A stretch of DNA of 10,495 bases, from NCBI GenBank assembly GCA_021286965.1, contig JAJTBK010000526.1, positions 1 through 10,495 on the forward strand, written 5' to 3'. The translations under genes were made by a program, and so were the position numbers. The number at the start of each line of letters is the position of its first letter. Within the stretch, counting starts at the first letter, position 1. Source of the DNA: Comamonadaceae bacterium (lineage in GTDB: Bacteria; Pseudomonadota; Gammaproteobacteria; Burkholderiales; Burkholderiaceae_C). Of this stretch, positions 4,584-10,495 are shown one piece after another. A model generated the notes under the pieces. It was not told where the DNA came from, did not search any database, and saw only the letters and a program-made list of their open reading frames with translations.

Positions 4584-7500
4584 ATGTGGTTTACCAAAGT
4601 CAGCCTGCGCAACCCGGTGTTCGCCACCATGGTGATGCTCGCCTTCGTCGTGCTCGGCCTGTTTGCGCTGCAGCGGCTCAAGGTCGATCAGTTCCCCAAC
4701 ATCGACTTCCCCGTGGTGGTGGTGATGGTGGACTACCCCGGCGCCTCGCCCGAGATCGTCGAGAGCGAGGTGACGAAAAAGATCGAGGAGGCGGTCAACT
4801 CCGTCGCCGGCATCAAGGCCGTGACCTCGCGCAGCTACGAGAGCAGCTCCGTCACCATCGTCGAGTTTGAACTGCACATCGATGGCCGCAAGGCCGCTGA
4901 CGACGTGCGCGAGAAGGTGGCCACCGTGCGCCCGAACCTGCGCACCGAGGTCAAGGAGCCGCGCGTGGTGCGCTTCGATCCCGCCAGCCGCCCCGTCTGG
5001 ACCCTGGCCGTGTTACCCGACGCCGCCCACCCCTTGAGCGCAGTCGAGCTCACCAGCTGGGCCGACCAGGTGCTGAAAAAGCGCCTGGAAAACGTGCGCG
5101 GCGTGGGCGCGGTCAACCTGGTGGGCGCCACCAAGCGCGAGATCAACATCTACCTCGACCCCCAAGCGCTCGAAGCCTTTGGCATCAGCGCCGACCAGGT
5201 CGCCAGCGCCGTGCAGCGCGAGAACCAAGACCTGCCGCTGGGCGCCGTGCGCTCGCTGGCGCAGGAGCGCGTGGTGCAGATCGACGCCCGGATGCAGCGC
5301 CCCGAGGATTTTGGCCGCATCATCGTCGCGCGCAAGAACGGCGCCGCCATCCGCCTGGAGCAGCTGGCGCAGGTGCACGACGGCGCGCAGGAGGTGGAAA
5401 GCCTGGCGCTCTACAACGGCGCGCGCACGCTGCTGCTGTCGGTGCAAAAGTCGCAGGACGAGAACACCATCGAAGTCGTCGATGGCCTCAACCGCGCCAT
5501 CGCGCAGATGCAACCCGAACTGCCCCCGGGCGTGCGCCTGGAGCCCGTGAGCGACAGCTCGCGCCCGATCCGCGTCGCCGTCGATAACGTCAGCCAGACC
5601 CTGGTCGAAGGCGCGCTGCTGACGGTGCTGATCGTGTTCCTGTTCCTCAACTCCTGGCGCTCGACCGTCATCACCGGGCTGACGCTGCCGATTGCGCTCA
5701 TCGGCACCTTTTTCTTCATGCACTGGTTTGGCTTTACGGTCAACATGATCACGCTCATGGCCTTGTCGCTGTGCGTCGGCCTGCTGATCGACGACGCCAT
5801 CGTCGTGCGCGAGAACATCGTGCGCCACGTACAAATGGGCAAGGGCGCCTACCAGGCGGCCATGGACGGCACGCAGGAAATCGGCCTGGCGGTGCTGGCG
5901 ACCACGCTCTCCATCGTCGCCGTGTTCCTGCCGATTGGCTTCATGCAGGGCATCATCGGCAAGTTCTTCCACGAGTTCGGCATCACCATCGTCGCCGCCG
6001 TGCTGATCTCGATGTTCGTCAGCTTCACGCTCGACCCCATGCTCTCGTCCGTCTGGCACGACCCCAGCATCCACGCCCACGGCGCGCGCAGCAGCGGGCC
6101 GCGCAGCCTCTACGACCGTACCATCGGCCGCGTCACCGGCTGGTTTGACGACGCCACCGAGCGCCTGGCGGGCGTTTACCAGCACATCCTGCGCTGGTCG
6201 CTGGCGCACAAGCTCGCCACCATCGGGCTGGCGCTGGCGGTGTTCGTCAGCAGCGTGTTCATGGTGCCGCTGCTGGGCACGGAGTTCGTGCCCAAGGCCG
6301 ACTACTCCGAAACCATGATCAACTTCTACACCCCGGTGGGCTCCTCGCTCGAAGCCACCGAGGCCAAGGCGCGCCAGGTCGAAGCGCTGGTGCGCGAACT
6401 GCCCGAGGTGCGCTACACCCTCACCACCATCAACACCGGCAGCGCCCAGGGCAAAATCTACGCCAGCGTTTACGTGCGCCTGGTCGATCGCAAGCAGCGC
6501 CAGCGCAACGTCGATGCCATGTCGGCCGTGCTGCGCGCGCAGCTGCGCGCCGTGCCCGGCATCACCGTCACCCACGTCGGCCTGCTCGACCCGGTGGGGC
6601 AGCAAAAGCAGATCGAGTTCTACCTCCAGGGCCCGGATCTGACGGAGCTCGAACGCCTCAACGGCCAGATCCAGGCCCAGCTGCAACGCATCCCCGGTCT
6701 GGTGGATCTGGATTCGAGCCTCAAACCAAATAAACCCGTGATCGACATCACCGTGCACCGCGACGCGGCTTCCGACCTGGGCCTGTCCGTCGCCAGCCTG
6801 GGCACGCAGCTGCGCACCCTGATCGCCGGCCAGACGGTGGGCAACTGGCGCGCCGCCGACGACCAGACCTATGACGTCAACGTACGCCTATCCCCCGACG
6901 CTCGGCGCCAGCCGCAAGACCTCGAACGCCTGCCCTTCGCCCTCGCCAGCGCCGACGGCAGCAGCCGCACCGTGCGCCTGAACCAGGTGGCTGATGTGTA
7001 CGAGAGCACCGGCAGCAACCAAATCAACCGCCGCGACCTGATGCGCGAAGTGGCCGTCAGCGGCAACGCCGATGCGCGCTCGGTGGGGGAAATCTCGGCC
7101 GACATCCGCCGCGTACTCGACACCATCGTCTTCCCACCCGGCTACCGCTACCAATTTGGCGGCTCCACCAAAAACATGCAGGAGTCGTTTGGCTACGCAC
7201 TCTCGGCACTGGTGCTGGCCATCGTCTTCATCTACATGATCCTGGCGAGCCAGTTCAAGAGCTTTTTGCAGCCGCTGGCGCTCATGACGGCGCTGCCGCT
7301 GACGCTCATCGGCGTGGTGCTGGCATTGCTCATGTTCAACTCGGCGCTGTCCATGTTCTCCATCATCGGCATCGTCATGCTCATGGGGCTGGTCACCAAG
7401 AACGCCATCTTGCTGGTGGACTTTGCCATCCGCGCCCGTGAGGAGCACACCGACGATGCCGGGCACAGCGTGCCCGGCCTGCCCCGCAACGACGCCCTGC

Positions 7501-7754
7501 TGCTGGCCGCACGCGTGCGCCTACGCCCCATCCTCATGACGACGCTGGCCATGGTCTTCGGCATGGTGCCGCTGGCCTTCGCGCTCAGCGAAGGCTCCGA
7601 GCAGCGCGCGCCCATGGGGCAGGCGGTCATCGGTGGCGTCATCACCTCCTCTTTGCTGACCTTGGTCGTAGTGCCAGTGGTGTATTGCTACATGGACGAT
7701 TTGGCACGATGGGCTCGCCGGCGTTTTGCGCCCGGCGCCGCCCAGCGCCATTAA
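4584..7754 (+). CDS. RND-family multidrug efflux transporter, inner-membrane HAE1/AcrB-type permease
   Basis: A 1056-residue proton-driven exporter, close to AcrB in length (1049), working as a trimer in the inner membrane. TM1 is at about 10-29, followed by the first large periplasmic loop ([27 protein letters not shown]). TM2 to TM6 start near 338. TM4 holds the proton-relay pair D403-D404 in [13 protein letters not shown], and TM10 holds K939 in [13 protein letters not shown], matching AcrB Asp407/Asp408/Lys940. [21 protein letters not shown] marks TM11. The second periplasmic loop begins after [23 protein letters not shown]. All signature parts are present and the frame is intact, so the pump should be active. 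These features favour the drug/organic-compound (HAE1) branch over the heavy-metal (CusA) branch. The gene starts six bases after the adaptor stop, without a strong ribosome site, which suggests coupled translation. Substrate range cannot be read from the sequence. Confidence 0.96.
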   Translation: MWFTKVSLRNPVFATMVMLAFVVLGLFALQRLKVDQFPNIDFPVVVVMVDYPGASPEIVESEVTKKIEEAVNSVAGIKAVTSRSYESSSVTIVEFELHIDGRKAADDVREKVATVRPNLRTEVKEPRVVRFDPASRPVWTLAVLPDAAHPLSAVELTSWADQVLKKRLENVRGVGAVNLVGATKREINIYLDPQALEAFGISADQVASAVQRENQDLPLGAVRSLAQERVVQIDARMQRPEDFGRIIVARKNGAAIRLEQLAQVHDGAQEVESLALYNGARTLLLSVQKSQDENTIEVVDGLNRAIAQMQPELPPGVRLEPVSDSSRPIRVAVDNVSQTLVEGALLTVLIVFLFLNSWRSTVITGLTLPIALIGTFFFMHWFGFTVNMITLMALSLCVGLLIDDAIVVRENIVRHVQMGKGAYQAAMDGTQEIGLAVLATTLSIVAVFLPIGFMQGIIGKFFHEFGITIVAAVLISMFVSFTLDPMLSSVWHDPSIHAHGARSSGPRSLYDRTIGRVTGWFDDATERLAGVYQHILRWSLAHKLATIGLALAVFVSSVFMVPLLGTEFVPKADYSETMINFYTPVGSSLEATEAKARQVEALVRELPEVRYTLTTINTGSAQGKIYASVYVRLVDRKQRQRNVDAMSAVLRAQLRAVPGITVTHVGLLDPVGQQKQIEFYLQGPDLTELERLNGQIQAQLQRIPGLVDLDSSLKPNKPVIDITVHRDAASDLGLSVASLGTQLRTLIAGQTVGNWRAADDQTYDVNVRLSPDARRQPQDLERLPFALASADGSSRTVRLNQVADVYESTGSNQINRRDLMREVAVSGNADARSVGEISADIRRVLDTIVFPPGYRYQFGGSTKNMQESFGYALSALVLAIVFIYMILASQFKSFLQPLALMTALPLTLIGVVLALLMFNSALSMFSIIGIVMLMGLVTKNAILLVDFAIRAREEHTDDAGHSVPGLPRNDALLLAARVRLRPILMTTLAMVFGMVPLAFALSEGSEQRAPMGQAVIGGVITSSLLTLVVVPVVYCYMDDLARWARRRFAPGAAQRH

Positions 7755-7807
7755 ACTTGCCCGTTTGTCCAGAACACCCACTCCCTGCCCCCTATCCGGA
7801 GAACTCC

Positions 7808-8515
7808 ATGGCCCTGCCCCTGAACACCACCGCCAGCAACGACCCCACCACCGTAGCCCGCTACCACATGGTGGAGCAGCAAATCCGCCCCTGGAACGTC
7901 TCCGACATCGAGGTGCTGGAGCTGCTCTCGCGCATCCCGCGCGAAGACTTCGTGCCCGCCGCCTACCGCGCCATGGCCTTCGTCGATATGGAGATCCCGC
8001 TGCTGCCCGACACCGATGCCGCGCTGCGCGACGGCCACTGCATGTTGGCGCCCAAGGTCGAAGCACGCCTGCTCAATGACCTGCAGGTGCAGCCGGGCGA
8101 GCGCGTGCTCGAAATCGGCGCCGGCTCGGGCTACATGGCCGCCTTGCTCGCCGGCCGTGCCGAGCGCGTGGTCAGCCTCGAAATCCACCCCGCCCTGGCG
8201 CAAATGGCGCGCGAAAACCTGGCCCGCGCCGGCATCCAGAACGCCGACGTGCGCCAGGCCAATGGCGCCACCGACCCCATTCCGGACGGCCCGTTCGACG
8301 TCATCGTCCTCAGCGGCTCGGTGGCCGAGGTACCGCAGCACCTGCTCGACCTGCTCGCCGACGGCGGGCGCCTGGCCGCCATCGTCGGCCAGCAGCCCAT
8401 GATGCGCACCACCATCGTGCGCCGCAACGGCGCGCAGTTCGAGTCCAGCCAGCCCTGGGACACCGTGGCCGCACGCCTGCAAGGCTTTGCCGAGCCCTCG
8501 CGCTTTCAGTTCTGA
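7808..8515 (+). CDS. Pcm-like SAM-dependent methyltransferase (protein-L-isoaspartate O-methyltransferase family)
   Basis: A 235-residue cytoplasmic protein with a Rossmann-type methyltransferase fold. The SAM-binding glycine motif VLEIGAGSGYMAALLA is at 100-115. VVSLEIHPALAQMARENL follows with the acidic ribose-binding residue, then FDVIVLSGSV. The overall layout is that of the protein-isoaspartate methyltransferase (Pcm) family, whose members repair aged aspartyl residues. However, the T-I-S-Q-P substrate motif of true Pcm is not present. The equivalent position, just before the SAM motif, reads CMLAPKVEARLLNDL (78-92), so the usual activity is doubtful. The ATG at 7808 is set by GGAGA at 7798-7802. 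The gene lies 53 bases after the pump gene and 9 bases before the rhodanese gene. As I recall, Pcm-like, rhodanese and tolC genes commonly sit together in Burkholderiales, so this trio may be older than its link to the pump. Confidence 0.88.
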   Translation: MALPLNTTASNDPTTVARYHMVEQQIRPWNVSDIEVLELLSRIPREDFVPAAYRAMAFVDMEIPLLPDTDAALRDGHCMLAPKVEARLLNDLQVQPGERVLEIGAGSGYMAALLAGRAERVVSLEIHPALAQMARENLARAGIQNADVRQANGATDPIPDGPFDVIVLSGSVAEVPQHLLDLLADGGRLAAIVGQQPMMRTTIVRRNGAQFESSQPWDTVAARLQGFAEPSRFQF

Positions 8516-8524
8516 GCCCCGGCC

Positions 8525-8872
8525 ATGATTGCGCAAATCCGCCCCGCCGAGCTGGCCGCCTGGCTGGCCCAGGCACAGGCCGACAGCGGCCAGCAGCCCC
8601 TGCTGCTGGACGTGCGCGAGCCCTGGGAGCTGCAGACCGCCAGCGTACGCGCCGACGGCGCGGCGTTCCTGCACATGCCCATGGCCAGCGTGCCGCTGCG
8701 CCTGGCCGAGCTGGGGGCCGAGCGCCCCATCGCCTGCCTGTGCCACCACGGCGGGCGCAGTATGCAGGTCGCCTACTACCTGCAGCAGCACGGCTTTGAC
8801 CAGCTCGCCAACGTCGCCGGCGGCATCGACGCCTGGGCGCGCGAACTGGCGCCGCAGGTGCCGCGCTACTGA
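8525..8872 (+). CDS. Single-domain rhodanese (sulfurtransferase)
   Basis: A 115-residue cytoplasmic protein consisting of one rhodanese domain, the size of GlpE-type enzymes. LLLDVREPWELQTA (26-39) is the typical second-strand motif. The catalytic loop C73-H-H-G-G-R-S79 carries the cysteine that would form the persulfide. NVAGGIDAWARELAP near the end is the usual C-terminal motif. Such proteins transfer sulfur to acceptors such as thioredoxin or cyanide; the natural acceptor here is unknown. No signal peptide is visible. The gene sits 9 bases after the Pcm-like gene and 27 bases before tolC, so it is almost certainly co-transcribed with both. No upstream in-frame start competes with the ATG at 8525. 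Confidence 0.93.
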   Translation: MIAQIRPAELAAWLAQAQADSGQQPLLLDVREPWELQTASVRADGAAFLHMPMASVPLRLAELGAERPIACLCHHGGRSMQVAYYLQQHGFDQLANVAGGIDAWARELAPQVPRY

Positions 8873-8899
8873 TTTTTCATTCGTTCGAAAGCCTTCGCC

Positions 8900-10225
8900 A
8901 TGACCTTGCTCCGCCGCCTCCCCCTTGCCCTGGCCCTGAGCGCCCTTCTGGCGGGCCCTGCGCAGGCCCAAAGCCTGCTGGCCCTGGTGGAGCAGGCGCA
9001 GGGCTACGACGCCGCCTGGCAGGCAGCGCGCGCGCAGCTCGACGCCGCCACCAGCCGCGCCGGCCAGGCCCGCGCCGGCTTGCTGCCCACGGTGGGCGTG
9101 AGCGCCGGCGTCACGCAAGCGCGCAGCGAGGTCACCCCCGGCAACCTGACCCTGGACACGCCCAACCGCAACCTGATGCTCGCCGCCTCGCAGCCGCTGT
9201 ACCGCCCGGCCAACCGCATCGGCTACGAGCAGGGCCAGCGCGGCATCGAGGTGGCGCAGGCGCAGCTCGACGCCGCGCAGCAAGACCTGCTGGTGCGCGT
9301 GAGCCAGGCCTACTTTGACGTTCTCGCCGCGCAAGACACCCTGGCCTTCGTGCAGGCACAAAAAGCCGCCGTAGCCGAGCAGCTCGCCGCCGCCCGGCGC
9401 AACTTCGAGGTCGGCACCAGCACCATCACCGACCAGCGCGAAGCCCAGGCCCGCCACGACCTGGTGAGCGCCAAAGAAATCGCCGCCGCCAACGACCTGC
9501 ACGTCAAGCGCCTGGCGCTTGACCAGGTGGTGGGCAAAAGTGGCACCGCACCCCAGCCCCTGCAGCAGCCCGTGCACCTGCCACCCGTGGCCCTGGGTGC
9601 AGTCGAGGATTGGGTACAAAAATCGCAAGACCTACAGCCCCTGGTGCGCCAGGCGCAGCTGGCGCTGGACGTGGCCGAGCTGGAGACGCAAAAAGCGCGC
9701 ACCGGCCACCTGCCCACGCTCGACCTGCAAGCGGGCTACAAGGTCGATCGCTACCCCAAGGGCACACCCACCATCCCGGGCGTGAACATGGGCACCAACA
9801 CCGCCAGCGTCGGCGTGGCGCTGAACGTACCGCTGTTTGCCGGCTTTGCCGTGCAGCAGCGCGTGCAAGAGACGGTATCGCTGGCCGAAAAAGCCCGTGC
9901 CGACCTGGAAAACGCCCGCCGCAGCACTGCCCAGGGCACGCGCACGGCGTTTTTCGGCCTGCAGTCGGGCGCCGGCCAGGTGCAGGCCCTGGAAGCGGCA
10001 GAAGCTTCCAGCCAGAGCGCGCTCGAAGCCAACCAGATGGGCTACCAGGTGGGCGTGCGCATCAACATCGACGTGCTCAACGCCCAAAGCCAGCTGTTTG
10101 AAACCAAGCGCGACCTGGCCGTGGCGCGCTACAACCTGCTCATGGGCCAGCTCAAGCTGCGCCAGGCGGCGGGCACGCTGCAGCTGTCAGACCTGAACGC
10201 CATCAACGCCTTGCTGGCGCCTTAA
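8900..10225 (+). CDS. tolC: TolC-family outer-membrane efflux channel
   Basis: A 441-residue outer-membrane channel, the exit duct for RND pumps and type I secretion systems. Residues 1-23 form a signal peptide (LLRRLPLALALSALLAGPAQA) with cleavage after AQA and no lipobox, so it resembles E. coli TolC rather than the lipoprotein OprM group. Two repeated outer-membrane-efflux domains follow (about 24-215 and 230-430). They are Ala/Gln-rich coiled-coil helices with typical pieces: YDAAWQAARAQLDAA, VSQAYFDVLAAQDTL, RRNFEVGTSTITDQREAQAR and GYQVGVRINIDVLNAQSQLF. With the adaptor and pump genes on the same strand it completes a tripartite exporter, although TolC proteins often serve several pumps. 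Its stop overlaps the stop of the convergent EAL gene, and no terminator hairpin is visible between them. Confidence 0.95.
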   Translation: MTLLRRLPLALALSALLAGPAQAQSLLALVEQAQGYDAAWQAARAQLDAATSRAGQARAGLLPTVGVSAGVTQARSEVTPGNLTLDTPNRNLMLAASQPLYRPANRIGYEQGQRGIEVAQAQLDAAQQDLLVRVSQAYFDVLAAQDTLAFVQAQKAAVAEQLAAARRNFEVGTSTITDQREAQARHDLVSAKEIAAANDLHVKRLALDQVVGKSGTAPQPLQQPVHLPPVALGAVEDWVQKSQDLQPLVRQAQLALDVAELETQKARTGHLPTLDLQAGYKVDRYPKGTPTIPGVNMGTNTASVGVALNVPLFAGFAVQQRVQETVSLAEKARADLENARRSTAQGTRTAFFGLQSGAGQVQALEAAEASSQSALEANQMGYQVGVRINIDVLNAQSQLFETKRDLAVARYNLLMGQLKLRQAAGTLQLSDLNAINALLAP

Positions 10226-10495
10226 TCGGACTCACTCGCCAGCTGCGCCGGGTGGCGGCGCAGCTCCTGCAGCGGCATGGGACGACCGAGCAAATAACCT
10301 TGCAAAAAGTCGCAGCCCTCGGCCTGCAAAATGGTGCGCTGCTGCGCCGACTCCACGCCCTCGGCCACCACCTTCAGGTGCAGGCTGTGCGCCATGGCGA
10401 TGATGGCGCGCACCAGGCTGTGGTTGAGGTTGCCAGGCACCAGGCCCATGACGAAGCTGCGGTCGATCTTGACCGGGTGCAGGTGAAAATGTGCC
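10222..10495 (-). CDS. EAL-domain protein (cyclic-di-GMP phosphodiesterase), C-terminal fragment
   Basis: The last 90 residues of a protein whose start lies beyond the right edge. The visible part is the C-terminal third of an EAL domain: VKIDRSFV right at the edge, then the hydrophobic helix RAIIAMAHSLHLKVVAEGVES with the conserved catalytic-site Glu of EGVE, then EGCDFLQGYLLGRPMPLQEL. EAL domains break down the second messenger c-di-GMP and are often joined to GGDEF or sensor domains, none of which can be seen here. The conserved residues in view are intact, which suggests an active enzyme but does not prove it. An ATG at 10449 is internal to the domain and is not the true start. The stop (10222-10224) overlaps the tolC stop on the other strand. 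Confidence 0.9.
   Translation of the reverse strand, partial: AHFHLHPVKIDRSFVMGLVPGNLNHSLVRAIIAMAHSLHLKVVAEGVESAQQRTILQAEGCDFLQGYLLGRPMPLQELRRHPAQLASESD

Noticed and set aside
5013..6758. A 581-codon open frame on the minus strand inside the RND transporter gene
   Set aside because: Its product is a His/Asp/Gly/Ala-rich string without domains, while the plus strand encodes a complete AcrB-type protein with its proton-relay residues. It is a shadow frame.
7751..9628. A 625-codon minus-strand frame across the Pcm-like, rhodanese and tolC genes
   Set aside because: It runs antisense to three clearly identified genes and has no signature of its own. Such frames are common in high-GC genomes because stop codons are rare antisense to GC-ending codons.
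9132..10032. Several 75-150-codon frames antisense to tolC
   Set aside because: All lie fully within tolC, lack ribosome sites and recognisable motifs, and are explained by codon bias.

Overview
The window reads as ordinary chromosome from a high-GC betaproteobacterium, most likely of the family Comamonadaceae (Acidovorax/Comamonas-like). This rests on the strong G/C bias at third codon positions, on the gene content, and on two copies of a short interspersed repeat (cores like CGCTTGA...GCGCTAGAGGCC) that I recall as common in that family. No database search was possible, so the placement is inference. No stretch longer than 300 bases lacks a gene. I see no rRNA, tRNA, CRISPR array, insertion sequence or attachment site.

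Left part (1-2590, all minus strand), in order of transcription: msrA (methionine sulfoxide reductase A), a small membrane protein resembling the DUF2946 group, and a TonB-dependent outer-membrane receptor of the ZnuD (zinc uptake) type whose C-terminus runs off the left edge. The 123 bases between the small protein and the receptor hold one copy of the repeat, which folds into a terminator-like hairpin on the minus strand, and two short perfect palindromes sharing the core TGCCNGGCA.

Centre (2591-2700): a divergent intergenic region with a candidate promoter and an imperfect palindrome next to the TTG start of a TetR-family repressor gene, a plausible autoregulatory operator.

Right part (2701-10225, all plus strand): tetR, an RND-pump membrane-fusion protein (ATGA overlap with tetR), an inner-membrane RND transporter of the HAE1/AcrB type (6-base gap), a Pcm-like methyltransferase, a single-domain rhodanese, and a TolC-type outer-membrane channel. 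The adaptor, pump and channel together could form a complete drug-efflux complex across both membranes, controlled by the TetR protein. The methyltransferase and rhodanese lie between the pump and channel genes and may be housekeeping neighbours of tolC. At the right edge the 3' end of an EAL-domain (c-di-GMP phosphodiesterase) gene converges on tolC with overlapping stop codons.

The most unusual observation is that the second repeat copy lies in frame inside the membrane-fusion protein gene. There it encodes about 19 residues and leaves a cluster of codons that are rare in the surrounding genes. I did not find a convincing new multi-gene system.
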